Positions 29,508 through 38,644 of a stretch of 64,000 nt of DNA are shown piece after piece. This DNA is from Acetobacter malorum (GTDB lineage Bacteria; Pseudomonadota; Alphaproteobacteria; Acetobacterales; Acetobacteraceae): assembly GCF_002153605.1 (NCBI RefSeq), contig NZ_JOPG01000005.1:248001-312000 (forward strand), read 5' to 3'. The position numbers were made by a program, and so were the translations under genes. The first letter of the stretch is position 1, and the number at the start of each line of letters is the position of its first letter. Below the pieces are notes generated by a model that was not told the DNA's origin, did no database searches, and was given only the letters and a program-made list of their open reading frames with translations.

Positions 29508-31346
29508 ATGGCAGGAACGGTCACACAGTCTGGCATGCAGAGCAATCAGGCCGATAAAACCATCGTGGTGCCAGACCGGGAGCTGCATCTGTATGCCGGG
29601 CGGCCCGTCGCCTTTCTGCTGCGCTACATGCGTAACCGGGCCGTGGCGCATGTGATGGTGTTTGGCTCGGTCGGGCTGGCCATTGGCTGTGCGGTTCTGG
29701 CCTCCTACGCCATCCGGCATCTGGTGGATGTGATGACGGCCACAGCGCATGATGGGCCGGTCGAGGCTGTCTGGCAGGCCGTGGCCATTCTGGCGGTGCT
29801 GATTGCCACAGATAATATGGGCTGGCGCATTGCGGGCTGGTTTGCCTCGCGCACCTTTATTGAGATGACCGGGGACATCCGGCGCGATCTGTTCCGGTTT
29901 CTGACGGGGCATTCCCCGGCATATTTTTCTGAGCGGATGCCAACCTCTCTGGCCGCACGGATTACCACCGCTGGAAATGTCTGCTTCACCCTTGAAAATC
30001 TTCTGGCGTGGAGTGTTCTGCCGCCTGCGCTGAATGTGGTGTTGTCCGTCACGCTCATGCTGTCTGTTAGCTGGCTGATGGGGGGCGTGACGGTGGTTCT
30101 GGCAGCGGCGCTGTGTCTGCTGATGTTCCGTCTGGCAGTCCGTGGCCGCACATTGCACGGGGACTATGCCGCCGCTGCCGCCGGGCTTGAAGGCGAGACG
30201 CTGGATGTGATGGGCAATATCGCGCTGGTGCGCGCCTTTGGGATGCGTACGCAGGAGCGCCTGCGCTTTAATGCGCTTGCCGGCAAGGAGATGGGCGAAC
30301 GCCTGCGTTCCCTGCGTTACATGGAAAGGCTGCGCATGGTGCATGCCGTGCTGACGGCTGTGCTGACGGCGGGCTTGCTGATCTGGGCGGTGCTGCTCTG
30401 GCAGCATGGTGAGGCCAGCGTGGGGGAGGTGGTGATGGTCATCACTCTCGGTTTTGCCATTCTGCATGGCACGCGGGATCTGGCGATGGCGCTGGTGGAG
30501 ACCATTCAGCACAATGCGCGTCTTTCTGAAGTGCTGTCTGCCTTGCTGGTGCCGCACGATATGCCGGACCGGGACGACGCTGTGCCGCATCCCGGCCCGG
30601 TGCATGGCGAGATTGTGTTTGAGGATGTGGGCTTTGCCTATCCCGGTGGGGCGAAGGTGCTGGATGGCTTTAATCTACATATTGCTGCCGGCACCCGCGT
30701 AGGGCTGGTGGGCCGCTCCGGCTCCGGGAAGAGTACGGTTCTGGCGCTGTTACAGCGTCTGCGCTTTGTGCAGGCTGGCCGTATTCTGATTGACGGGGAG
30801 GATATTTGCAGCCTGACGGATGATGGCTTGCGGGCCTGCCTGTCCATTGTGCCGCAGGATGTCTCTCTGCTGCATCGCACCGTCATGGAAAACATTCGCT
30901 ATGGCCGCCCTGATGCGACGGATGAGGCCGTGCGCGCCGCAGCAGCGGCAGCCGGTTGTGCGGATTTTATTGAAGCTATGCCGGAGGGATTCCAGACGCT
31001 GGTGGGTGACAGAGGCGTCAAGCTGTCTGGCGGCCAGAGGCAGCGGATTGCCATTGCTCGGGCCTTTCTGCGCAATGCGCCCATTCTTATTCTGGATGAA
31101 GCCACCAGTGCGCTGGACACGGAAAGTGAAGCGCATGTGCAAAAGGCGCTGGAACGGTTAATGGTGGGACGGACCGTGATTGCCGTAGCGCACCGGCTTT
31201 CAACTTTGCGTAACTTTGATAGAATTGTTGTGATGCAGGACGGCAGGATTGTGGAGGATGGCTCTCCCACTCTGCTTGAGCAGCAGGACGGCCCGTACAA
31301 GAATTTTTTGAACCAGCAGGTGACCCATACCCATGATGTTGCATGA
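29508..31346 (+). CDS. ABC transporter, fused permease/ATP-binding protein (ABCB/MsbA-like exporter)
   Basis: The 612-residue half-transporter has a six-helix permease domain in roughly residues 40-340 and a nucleotide-binding domain after residue 365. The NBD has Walker A GRSGSGKS near residue 402, Q-loop IVPQDVSLLHRT, signature LSGGQRQRIAIARA, Walker B ILILDEATSALD and the H-loop AVAHRLSTL. It probably works as a homodimer exporting lipids, peptides or drugs; the substrate cannot be told. The GntR regulator gene starts inside its last codons, so the regulator may control it. Confidence 0.92.
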   Translation: MAGTVTQSGMQSNQADKTIVVPDRELHLYAGRPVAFLLRYMRNRAVAHVMVFGSVGLAIGCAVLASYAIRHLVDVMTATAHDGPVEAVWQAVAILAVLIATDNMGWRIAGWFASRTFIEMTGDIRRDLFRFLTGHSPAYFSERMPTSLAARITTAGNVCFTLENLLAWSVLPPALNVVLSVTLMLSVSWLMGGVTVVLAAALCLLMFRLAVRGRTLHGDYAAAAAGLEGETLDVMGNIALVRAFGMRTQERLRFNALAGKEMGERLRSLRYMERLRMVHAVLTAVLTAGLLIWAVLLWQHGEASVGEVVMVITLGFAILHGTRDLAMALVETIQHNARLSEVLSALLVPHDMPDRDDAVPHPGPVHGEIVFEDVGFAYPGGAKVLDGFNLHIAAGTRVGLVGRSGSGKSTVLALLQRLRFVQAGRILIDGEDICSLTDDGLRACLSIVPQDVSLLHRTVMENIRYGRPDATDEAVRAAAAAAGCADFIEAMPEGFQTLVGDRGVKLSGGQRQRIAIARAFLRNAPILILDEATSALDTESEAHVQKALERLMVGRTVIAVAHRLSTLRNFDRIVVMQDGRIVEDGSPTLLEQQDGPYKNFLNQQVTHTHDVA

Positions 31347-32025
31347 CGATGCGCCCGCTCTGGACTCTGATCGTCCGGCGGCAGCCAAAGGGGCTCTCGC
31401 CGCTTATGCTTATCAGCAGATCAGAGAGCGTCTGATCCTCAGCACCTATAAGGGTGGGGAACGTCTGGTGCTGCGTCCGCTGGCGGCGTCTCTCAAACTC
31501 AGCCCGACCCCGGTGCGTGAGGCCCTGCTGCGGCTGGTGTCTGAGCAGGCTCTGGAGCTGGATGAGCGCAATACAGCGCGGGTGCCCGAACTCTCGCGGG
31601 AGGTCTTTCAGGAAGTGCATCCGCTGCGCGGGGATCTGGAAGAACGCCTGACACGCAATGTTGCCGGGTGCATCACCCCGGAGCAGATTGCAGTGCTGGA
31701 AGCGTGCCATCAGTCCTTTATTGATGGCTATCTGGCCGGAGACCCGCATCAGTCTGCGGTCGGGAATGCGGCCTTCCATAGTGCGATTGCCGAATTTTCC
31801 AGCATGACCATTACAGCGGGCATCATGCAGCGTCTTTGGGCGCGGATTGGTCCGTTTTACGCGGGGACTAACGGCCTGCCGCCTGCGAGCCCGGTGGAGG
31901 CCAATCATCCGCATATGTTGCTGCTTGAGGCGTTCCGGCGGCACGATGCCGAAGCGGCTGTTGCTGCAATTCGTCAGGATTTCCAGCAGGCGCGGAGCTG
32001 GCTGGAACCGCTTTTACCGGCCTGA
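31333..32025 (+). CDS. GntR family transcriptional regulator (FCD/FadR subfamily)
   Basis: The 230-residue product has an N-terminal winged helix-turn-helix (AYQQIRERLILSTYKGGERLVLRPLAASLKLSPTPVREALLRLV), the hallmark of GntR regulators, and a helical C-terminal ligand-binding domain of FCD type (ERLTRNVAG ... HSAIAEFSSMTI ... HPHMLLLEAFRRHDAEAAVAAIRQDF). The ligand is unknown. The start overlaps the end of the ABC transporter gene by 14 nt, implying translational coupling. It is followed by a strong terminator. Confidence 0.9.
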   Translation: MMLHDDAPALDSDRPAAAKGALAAYAYQQIRERLILSTYKGGERLVLRPLAASLKLSPTPVREALLRLVSEQALELDERNTARVPELSREVFQEVHPLRGDLEERLTRNVAGCITPEQIAVLEACHQSFIDGYLAGDPHQSAVGNAAFHSAIAEFSSMTITAGIMQRLWARIGPFYAGTNGLPPASPVEANHPHMLLLEAFRRHDAEAAVAAIRQDFQQARSWLEPLLPA

Positions 32026-32052
32026 ACCTGCTGGATATATTCCGGGCAAAGA

Positions 32053-32089
32053 AAAACCCGGTCCGCTGCAAGAGCGGGCCGGGTTTTTT
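32053..32089. terminator. Bidirectional terminator between the GntR gene and minE
   Basis: CCCGGTCCGCT (32057-32067) pairs with AGCGGGCCGGG (32073-32083) with one G-U pair. Six T follow on the right and a run of A precedes on the left, so it can serve both converging units. Confidence 0.9.
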
Positions 32090-32111
32090 CATGCCGTGAT
32101 GGCCGAAGGTC

Positions 32112-32435
32112 TCAGGCTTTTTTAGCCTGAGGTTCTGCCTTGGCTGCCTGAATGGCGGGTTTTTCACCCGGTTTGACGTCCGTCAGGCCGGGCACTTCCA
32201 CGTCAATTTCCAGCGTGGAGCAGTGAGCGCCACGATCCAGCTTGATCTGCACCTTGTCCTGATCCACGGCGACGTGCCGTTTGATCACTTCCATGATTTC
32301 GCGGTGCAGCTGGGCCAGCAGGTCATCTTTGCCTTCCCCACCGGAAATCCGTTCATGAGCGAGGAGAATCTGCAAACGGTCGCGCGCGACGGGTGCGGAG
32401 GAGCGGCGTTTGAAGATATTGGAGAGGAAGGTCAT
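32112..32435 (-). CDS. minE: Cell division topological specificity factor MinE
   Basis: The 107-residue product has the MinE N-terminal membrane/MinD-binding segment ([30 protein letters not shown]) and the dimerisation domain ([27 protein letters not shown] ... LEIDVEVP). MinE stimulates MinD ATPase and confines division inhibition to the poles. Its start overlaps the minD stop (ATGA). A charged Lys/Ala tail extends beyond the usual end. It is the last gene of minC-minD-minE. Confidence 0.95.
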   Translation of the reverse strand: MTFLSNIFKRRSSAPVARDRLQILLAHERISGGEGKDDLLAQLHREIMEVIKRHVAVDQDKVQIKLDRGAHCSTLEIDVEVPGLTDVKPGEKPAIQAAKAEPQAKKA

Positions 32436-33247
32436 GAGACTCTCCGTTTAAACAGCCAGTCAAACAGGCCTTTGCGTTCCGTGGGAATAGTGACTTCCAG
32501 CTTCTCACCTGCCAGACGCCGCGCTGCATCGTTATAGGCGCGCGCCGCTGCACTTTCAGGCTCAGCTATCGTAACCGGGGCTCCCACGTTTGAGGCCCGC
32601 AGTACGTCGCCGCTTTCCGGGATGATGCCCAGAAGCGGAATGGAAAGGATCTCCAGCACATCGTCTGTCCCCAGCATGTCGCCCCGGGAGGCGCGCTGCG
32701 GGTCATACCGGGTGAGGAGGAGGTGTTTCTCCAGCTTCTCACCTTTTTTGGCTTTTTCCGTTGTGCTGTCGAGCATGCCGATAATCCGGTCACTGTCACG
32801 CACGGAAGAGACTTCCGGGTTGGTGACAATCACGGCCATATCGGCGTGGTACATGGCCATCTGTGCGCCGCGCTCAATGCCGGCCGGGCTGTCACAGATC
32901 ACCCAGTCAAACTTCTTGCGCAGTTCCGCAATGACCTTGGCCACGCCTTCAGACGTCAGGGCATCCTTGTCCCGTGTCTGGGAGGCCGGCAGCAGGGAGA
33001 GGGAGGGAACGCGCTTATCCTTGATGAGCGCCTGTGCAAGATTGGCATCGCCCTGAATGACGTTGATCAGGTCAAACACCACGCGGCGTTCTGCGCCCAT
33101 TACCAGATCAAGGTTCCGCAGGCCGACATCGAAATCAACCAGCACAACGCTCTGACCATTTTGTGCCAGCGCTGCGCCTAAGGCTGCGGTGGTGGTGGTC
33201 TTACCCACGCCACCTTTGCCGGACGTGACGACCAGAACCTTTGACAT
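32432..33247 (-). CDS. minD: Septum site-determining ATPase MinD
   Basis: The 271-residue ParA/MinD ATPase has the deviant Walker [16 protein letters not shown], the switch segments [15 protein letters not shown] and [11 protein letters not shown], and a C-terminal amphipathic membrane-targeting helix ([11 protein letters not shown]). With ATP it binds the inner membrane, recruits MinC and is released by MinE. It is co-transcribed with minE (4-nt overlap) and follows minC after a 141-nt gap. Length and motifs are canonical. Confidence 0.97.
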   Translation of the reverse strand: MSKVLVVTSGKGGVGKTTTTAALGAALAQNGQSVVLVDFDVGLRNLDLVMGAERRVVFDLINVIQGDANLAQALIKDKRVPSLSLLPASQTRDKDALTSEGVAKVIAELRKKFDWVICDSPAGIERGAQMAMYHADMAVIVTNPEVSSVRDSDRIIGMLDSTTEKAKKGEKLEKHLLLTRYDPQRASRGDMLGTDDVLEILSIPLLGIIPESGDVLRASNVGAPVTIAEPESAAARAYNDAARRLAGEKLEVTIPTERKGLFDWLFKRRVS

Positions 33248-33388
33248 CCGTGTTATTCCTCTTTGGTCTTTAAGGCTGCTTTGCCGTCAGCTTAGTACGA
33301 CAGCCGTGTAGGAAAGCAACCTTACAATCTGTCATCAAAAATGGAACGCAGAATATTCGCAATAAGCGAAGTCTTTTGCGCGAAAATG

Positions 33389-34174
33389 TTACGTTAAAGG
33401 AAGGAAGGTGAGTGTTTCCCCGGAAAGTGCAACCTGAGCCGGTTTACTTGTCTGGTCCGCATTCATTTCTTCCGCGGTCGCGTAAAAACCGTCAATCGCC
33501 ACCAGTTCGGCTTCCAGCGCGCGGGTGAAGATGCGGGCTTCCCCATTGCCGCCAATGCCCGCAATGGCCCGGCCACGCAGAGGGCCATAAACATGGATGG
33601 ACCCACCGGCGGACACTTCCGCGCCAGAGGCGACGGAGCCGAGGATGATCACATCACCATCCGGCCACACAACCTGCTGCCCGGAGCGGATGGGGTTTTC
33701 AAGGATCAGGGTGCGCGGGCCGGGGGCTTCGGGCACGTCATCTTCGGGTATGGCGATCTCGGCAGAGGCGCGGCCGCCTGCAAAATTTTCCGGCCACTCC
33801 CAGTCTGCCAGCGCAGGCCAGGTGCGGTCCCCGCCCTCTATGCCCATGACACGGATGCCACGTTCCTTCAGGGCTGGCAGCAGATCAGCCAGATGCTGCG
33901 TTTCAGCATCCAGCATCCCGAGATCCAGAATAATCGGCTTGCCGGCAAAGAACCCGGCGGAGCGGGCGATCTGGTGGTCCAGTGCGCTCAGCCAGTCTTC
34001 CAGCGGGGCTTCCGGTGTGAGCGTGAGCGCCAGAAAGGACCGGCCGGAAATACGGATGCGGGGCAGGGGGGATGTCGTGGCGGACAAGGACGTGTGATCT
34101 CGCTTGCGTAGGATCGGACGGGAAAGACCAGAGTGGTACACGCTGGAAGGGCGGTCTGTCGAGCATCTGTGCAA
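33389..34174 (-). CDS. minC: Septum site-determining protein MinC
   Basis: The 261-residue frame has an N-terminal MinC domain (IRISGRSFLALTLTPEAPLEDWLSALDHQI ... PIILDLGMLDAETQHLADLLPALKERGIRVMGIEG) and a C-terminal beta-helix domain (PIRSGQQVVWPDGDVIILGSVASGAEVSAGGSIHVYGPLRGRAIAG), which includes the canonical RSGQ motif. It inhibits FtsZ polymerisation where MinD holds it on the membrane. The start is uncertain: the longest frame uses TTG 34174, and a TTG just before LSATTSPLP is an alternative. No strong ribosome binding site decides it. It is divergent from the GST gene. Confidence 0.93.
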   Translation of the reverse strand: MHRCSTDRPSSVYHSGLSRPILRKRDHTSLSATTSPLPRIRISGRSFLALTLTPEAPLEDWLSALDHQIARSAGFFAGKPIILDLGMLDAETQHLADLLPALKERGIRVMGIEGGDRTWPALADWEWPENFAGGRASAEIAIPEDDVPEAPGPRTLILENPIRSGQQVVWPDGDVIILGSVASGAEVSAGGSIHVYGPLRGRAIAGIGGNGEARIFTRALEAELVAIDGFYATAEEMNADQTSKPAQVALSGETLTFLPLT

Positions 34175-34261
34175 AGCGTGCAGGGACCCTGTGCATTATT
34201 TGATGCTCGCGGGCCCGATTACCCTCTGGCGCGTTGGCAGACAATGTCATAAATCTTTTGC

Positions 34262-34930
34262 ATGCGTACCCTGTATCATCTCCCTCTCTCCCCCTACTGC
34301 CGGAAGATCCGGCTTGTGCTGGGTGAAAAACGTCTGCCGTTTGAAGCCATCGTGGAACGGGTGTGGGAAGAACGCCCGGAATTCTACGCCATGAATCCGG
34401 CGGGTGAAGTGCCGGTTCTGGTGGAAGATAACGGGCTGGTTGTGCCGGATTCCTCCGTAATCTGCGAGTATCTGGAAGAAGCCTATTCCGATACGCCGCT
34501 GCTGGGCCGCACACTGGCCGAGCGTGTGGAAGTGCGGCGTCTGGTGGCGTGGTTTGACCAGCGCTTTGCGCGCGATGTGTCCCGCCGCTTTATTGGTGAG
34601 CGCGTCATGAAGCGCATCAGTGGCCGCGGCAATCCCGACGGCACCATCCTGCGGGAAGGCTATGCGGCCATGAAGCCGCACCTGAAATACATCAATTTCC
34701 TTGCGGAAAACCGCAACTGGCTGGCTGGCAACTTCCTCTCTCTGGCGGATTTTGCGGCAGCCGCCCATCTGTCCAGCCTCGATTTTATTGGGGATATCGA
34801 CTGGTCCAAAGCCCCGGCGGTGCGGGACTGGTACGCCCGCATGAAGTCTCGCCCCTGTTTCCGCCCCCTGCTGGGTGACCGCGTGTCTGGCATTACCCCG
34901 CCGGATTATTACGCCAATCTGGATTTCTGA
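34262..34930 (+). CDS. Glutathione S-transferase family protein
   Basis: The 222-residue product has an N-terminal thioredoxin-like domain (MRTLYHLPLSPYCRKIRLVLGEK, NPAGEVPVLVEDNGLVVPDSSVICEYLEEAY) with the cis-Pro and the SS/glutathione gamma-glutamyl-binding motif, and an all-helical C-terminal domain containing FLSLADFAAAAHLSSLDFIG. It probably conjugates or reduces electrophiles with glutathione. It lies 5 nt upstream of the flavoprotein gene, so the two are likely an operon. Confidence 0.9.
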   Translation: MRTLYHLPLSPYCRKIRLVLGEKRLPFEAIVERVWEERPEFYAMNPAGEVPVLVEDNGLVVPDSSVICEYLEEAYSDTPLLGRTLAERVEVRRLVAWFDQRFARDVSRRFIGERVMKRISGRGNPDGTILREGYAAMKPHLKYINFLAENRNWLAGNFLSLADFAAAAHLSSLDFIGDIDWSKAPAVRDWYARMKSRPCFRPLLGDRVSGITPPDYYANLDF

Positions 34931-34935
34931 AGAGC

Positions 34936-36162
34936 GTGACCTTTCATAATGGCGGCGACGCATCGCGTCGTGCGCCCGATGTGCTGATTATTGGGGCCGG
35001 TGCTGCCGGACTGATGGCAGCGTTTACAGCCGCCCGGCGCGGGCGGCGGGTTGTGGTGCTGGATCATGCGCCGGAGGTTGGGCGTAAAATCCTGATTTCT
35101 GGCGGCGGGCGCTGCAACTTTACCAATACTGAAATGCGTGCTGAGCGCTTTATTTCGCAAAATAAGCATTTTGCCCGCTCAGCCCTCAGCCGGTACACGC
35201 CTGCGCAGTTTCTGGAACTGCTGGCCAAGCATAAAATCCCCTGGCACGAGAAAAAGCTGGGGCAGTTATTTTGTGACAATTCCGCGCGCGACATTGTGCA
35301 GATGCTGCTGGCGGAATGTGCCGCCGCCAATGTGACCATTCTGACGGATGTGCGCATTACGGATGTCACCAAGCCGCAGGATTTCCGTGTGCAGACGTCT
35401 GCCGGAACCTTCACCAGCAAAGCGCTGGTGCTGGCAACGGGTGGCCTCTCCATCCCCAAACTGGGTGCCACGAGCTTCAGCTATAATATTGCCCGTTATT
35501 TTGGCCTGTCGGTTGTCTCCCCTGAGCCTGCGCTTGTGCCGCTGGTGTTTGGCCAGCCGGACGAGAATTGGGTGCAGTCTCTGGCGGGTGTTTCCCTGCC
35601 GGTGCGGGCGTCCTGCGGAAAAGTCGGGTTTGATGAATCGTTGCTGTTTACGCATCGGGGCCTGTCCGGCCCGGCGTTGCTGCAAATTTCGTCTTACTGG
35701 GAACCGGGGCAGGCGGTACGGATCAATCTGCTGCCCGGTGAAGATCTGAACGCTCTGCTGGCTGGCCTGAAAAAAGCCAAAGGGCAGATGAAAGGCCCGG
35801 CGGCACTTGGCCGCTGGTTGCCGCACCGTCTGGCGCAGGAACTGGCGCGCCAGAGTGCGCCGGAGGAACGCCCCGTTGTGGAATGGCCGGACCGCACGCT
35901 GCGCGCACTGGCTGACCGCATCCATCGTCTGGACCTGCATCCAACCGGGACGGAAGGGTTTGCCAAGGCGGAAGTGACGCGCGGCGGGGTTGATACCCGG
36001 AAGCTGTCTTCCAAAACCATGGAAGCGCAGACTGTGCCGAACCTCTATGTAATTGGCGAGGCCGTGGACGTGACCGGCTGGCTGGGTGGCTATAACTTCC
36101 ACTGGGCATGGGCCAGCGGGCATGCCGCAGGCGAAGCGCTTGGAGAAAGCGCTGCCGCCTGA
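34936..36162 (+). CDS. NAD(P)/FAD-dependent oxidoreductase, YhiN/HI0933 family (TIGR00275-like)
   Basis: The 408-residue flavoprotein starts with GTG and has the dinucleotide-binding motif VLIIGAGAAGLMAAFTAARRGRRVVVLD, the family signature GRKILISGGGRCNFTN, LATGGLSIPKLGATSFSY, and the C-terminal GGVDTRKLSSKTME...LYVIGEAVDVTGWLGGYNFHWAWASG. The family is also called BaiN-like; its general substrate is unclear. It follows the GST gene closely. Confidence 0.9.
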   Translation: MTFHNGGDASRRAPDVLIIGAGAAGLMAAFTAARRGRRVVVLDHAPEVGRKILISGGGRCNFTNTEMRAERFISQNKHFARSALSRYTPAQFLELLAKHKIPWHEKKLGQLFCDNSARDIVQMLLAECAAANVTILTDVRITDVTKPQDFRVQTSAGTFTSKALVLATGGLSIPKLGATSFSYNIARYFGLSVVSPEPALVPLVFGQPDENWVQSLAGVSLPVRASCGKVGFDESLLFTHRGLSGPALLQISSYWEPGQAVRINLLPGEDLNALLAGLKKAKGQMKGPAALGRWLPHRLAQELARQSAPEERPVVEWPDRTLRALADRIHRLDLHPTGTEGFAKAEVTRGGVDTRKLSSKTMEAQTVPNLYVIGEAVDVTGWLGGYNFHWAWASGHAAGEALGESAAA

Positions 36163-36171
36163 GGGACGGAT

Positions 36172-37152
36172 TTAGTCCGCGCTGTTTTTAAGTTCCGCCG
36201 CCAGTTCCAGCGCACGGGCATAAACCGTGCGGCGGGGCAAGCCGATGGCGGTGGCGGCGAGGGCGGCGGCGTCTTTTACAGAGTGTGTGCTCAGGAGGGA
36301 GCGCAGGGTGGTGTCCAGATCATCCGCGCTGCTTTCCTCGGCTTCTGCCGGGCCGAGCAGGAGAGTAATTTCCCCTCGCGGCGCTGTTTCCGCATAGAAT
36401 GCAGCGAGGGTGCCTACGGGTCCGCGTTTGACTTCTTCAAAGCGTTTCGTGAGTTCCCGTCCCACTGCGCACGGGCGGTCTTCCCCAAAAACTTCGGCCA
36501 TGTCGGCCAGCGTATCCGCCAGACGGTGCGGGGCTTCATGCCAGATCAGAGTGGCGCTCAGGCCCGCCCGTTCTGCTGCGCGCAGTTTGGCGAAGGCCTC
36601 CTTGCGGGCTGCGGAGCGCGGGGGCGGGAAGCCGATGAACATAAAGGGGTGTGGCGGCAGGCCTGAGAGCACCAGCGCGGTCAAAGCAGCGTTAGGGCCG
36701 GGGATGACGGTCAGTGGCAGATCTGCCTCAATAACTGCCCGCACCAGCCGGAAGCCGGGGTCAGACATCAGCGGCATGCCTGCGTCGGACACCAGCGCCA
36801 TGCGGGTGCCGTTCTGCATCCGCTCGATCAGGGCCGGAACGCGCTGGCGTTCGTTGTGCTCGTGCAGGGCTTCCGTGCGGGTTGTAATATTCCGGTCAGA
36901 CAGCAGGCGGGCTGTCATGCGGGTATCTTCACACAAAATCAGGTCGGCTTCGGCCAGAGCTTCCGCGCCACGCAGGCTGAAATCTCCCAGATTTCCTATG
37001 GGAGTCGCAACCAGAGTGAGGCCTGCCGCACCACCGGAGGAAGAGAAGGCATGACGAGAGGCCTTTCCTTCGCTATGGAGTGTGGAAGTCCGGTCATAAG
37101 CTTCATCAGGCCGGTTGTTTGCGGAGGACGATCTGGATGATGACGCGCACAT
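36172..37152 (-). CDS. rsmI: 16S rRNA (cytidine1402-2'-O)-methyltransferase
   Basis: The SAM-dependent tetrapyrrole-methylase-fold enzyme modifies C1402 in the 30S P site. Signatures are LTLVATPIGNLGDFSLRGAEAL, LILCEDTRMTARLL, HEHNERQR, MALVSDAGMPLMSDPGFRLV and VIPGPNAALTALVLSGLPPHPFMFIGFPP. ATG 37152 gives 326 residues with a Ser-rich N-terminal extension of about 45 residues before the domain. No in-frame start lies nearer to it. This start overlaps the divergent lipoprotein gene by a few codons, which suggests an untested non-canonical start further in or a real overlap. Confidence 0.92.
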   Translation of the reverse strand: MCASSSRSSSANNRPDEAYDRTSTLHSEGKASRHAFSSSGGAAGLTLVATPIGNLGDFSLRGAEALAEADLILCEDTRMTARLLSDRNITTRTEALHEHNERQRVPALIERMQNGTRMALVSDAGMPLMSDPGFRLVRAVIEADLPLTVIPGPNAALTALVLSGLPPHPFMFIGFPPPRSAARKEAFAKLRAAERAGLSATLIWHEAPHRLADTLADMAEVFGEDRPCAVGRELTKRFEEVKRGPVGTLAAFYAETAPRGEITLLLGPAEAEESSADDLDTTLRSLLSTHSVKDAAALAATAIGLPRRTVYARALELAAELKNSAD

Positions 37153-38561
37153 ATTCTTTCCTGTCAAAGGCATCCACGCGAGGTCTGGCTGGAAATGGCG
37201 CAGGACGCAAGACCGGAATGGTTGTTTTGGGTGCAGTTGGCCTTGCAATGGCGGGATGTGCAGACCAGTCCGGCCCCGGTGCAGCCACAGGCCCGCAGGC
37301 ACCAAAGGCCGCGACCAGCCACAAGATTGGCGTTCTGCTGCCGCTGACGGGGCCGAATGCAGCCCTTGGGCATGAGCTTCTGGCCGGAGCGCAGCTTGCT
37401 CTTTCAGAAAATGGTGCGTCCACGGCGCAGGGGCAGGCCTCTGCTCTGCAAATGGATGTGCATGATACAGCAGCCGTTGGGGGCGCCTCCGCTGCGGCCA
37501 CGGCTGCGGCGGAAGCTGGCGATGGTATTATTCTCGGCCCGCTGACGGCAGTGGACACCGCTGCCGCAGCCCCCGCCGCGCAGTCTGCCAGCATGCCGGT
37601 TCTGGCGTTTACCAGTGATGTTGGTCAGGCCCGGAATGGCGTGTGGGTGATGGGCATTACGCCGGAAGATCAGGTGGAGCGTCTGGTCGCCACGGCGCGT
37701 CAGGAAGGGCGGCATCGCTTTGCGGCCTTCCTGCCGGATAACCCTCTGGGCCATGCGCTGGGCAATGGTTTGCTGGCATCCTGCCGGGATCAGGGCCTGA
37801 TGTCCCCCACCATTGTGTACCACACCGGCTCTCAGGCCAGCATCACGCAGATGATGCGGGAACTGTCCTCCTATGACACGCGCCGTGCAGACGCACAGCC
37901 GGATGGCAATGCGACGGCTCCTGCAAGCACGCCTGCAGCGCCTGCTACGGGTAGCGCGGATGCAACAGATAAGACGCTGCCGTCTGATCTGGCTGCTGCG
38001 CTCAAAGGTGGGTCTGATACGTCTGCAACCGCTTCGGCTGATGGTGCCGCGCAGGCACCGGCTGTGCCCAAACTTGCGCCGCCGCCGTTTGATGCGCTGC
38101 TGCTGGGTGATACCGGCCTTGGCCTGAAAAACGTGATTGGCGCGCTGGCAGACAGTCAGGTGTCTTCCGCAAATGTGCGGATTATGGGGCCGGGTCTGTG
38201 GGCTGCGTTTGCGACCAAGCTGGGCGCTCTGAAAGGGGCCTGGTATGCAGCGCCGGATCCGTCATCCCGCCAGAGCTTTGCCAGCCGCTTTATGGCGCGT
38301 AACCACCATATGCCGCGTCCGCTGGCTGATCTGTCCTACGACGCCGCAAAAGTTGCCACCACCGTTGCGCGCGTGGCGCCCAATGGTTACCCGGCTGATG
38401 TGCTGACCCGTTCGGAAGGGTTTGCCGGGGTGGATGGTCCCTTCACGCTGTTGCCGGATGGGCGCACGCGTCGTGCTCTGGGTGTGTTTGAAGTTCTGGA
38501 AAATGGTGGCGGTGCAAAACTGCTGGTTCCGGCGACCACCAAAAGCGCTGTTTCAGGCTGA
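37137..38561 (+). CDS. LpoA-like penicillin-binding protein activator (lipoprotein, periplasmic-binding fold)
   Basis: The product of about 474 residues carries a lipobox (GLAMAGC) for attachment to the outer membrane. The domain resembles a type 1 periplasmic binding fold: KIGVLLPLTGPNAALGHELLAGAQLALSENG, DGIILGPLTAVDTAAAAPAAQ, VLAFTSDVG. An Ala/Pro/Asp-rich insertion (about residues 245-315) splits the second half. In gammaproteobacteria LpoA activates PBP1A; the alphaproteobacterial homologues are assumed to act similarly. The neighbour rsmI is the usual partner. GGAGGA precedes the tandem ATG at 37137 and 37140. Confidence 0.82.
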   Translation: MMTRTYSFLSKASTRGLAGNGAGRKTGMVVLGAVGLAMAGCADQSGPGAATGPQAPKAATSHKIGVLLPLTGPNAALGHELLAGAQLALSENGASTAQGQASALQMDVHDTAAVGGASAAATAAAEAGDGIILGPLTAVDTAAAAPAAQSASMPVLAFTSDVGQARNGVWVMGITPEDQVERLVATARQEGRHRFAAFLPDNPLGHALGNGLLASCRDQGLMSPTIVYHTGSQASITQMMRELSSYDTRRADAQPDGNATAPASTPAAPATGSADATDKTLPSDLAAALKGGSDTSATASADGAAQAPAVPKLAPPPFDALLLGDTGLGLKNVIGALADSQVSSANVRIMGPGLWAAFATKLGALKGAWYAAPDPSSRQSFASRFMARNHHMPRPLADLSYDAAKVATTVARVAPNGYPADVLTRSEGFAGVDGPFTLLPDGRTRRALGVFEVLENGGGAKLLVPATTKSAVSG

Positions 38562-38583
38562 TTTGAACACGGCTTGAAAAAGC

Positions 38584-38625
38584 AAACGGGGCACCGGGGA
38601 GAAATTCCCGGTGCCCCGTTTTTGT
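38584..38625. terminator. Bidirectional terminator after the LpoA-like gene and the TPR glycosyltransferase gene
   Basis: AAACGGGGCACCGGG (38584-38598) pairs perfectly with CCCGGTGCCCCGTTT (38607-38621), with a T run on the right and A run on the left. The converging gene ends at 38645. Confidence 0.95.
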
Positions 38626-38644
38626 TTCAGGCTTCGTCGCTGCG

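Noticed and set aside
29397-30605. A 402-codon leftward frame opposite the ABC transporter.
   Set aside because: His/Gln/Arg-rich antisense shadow of the transporter gene.
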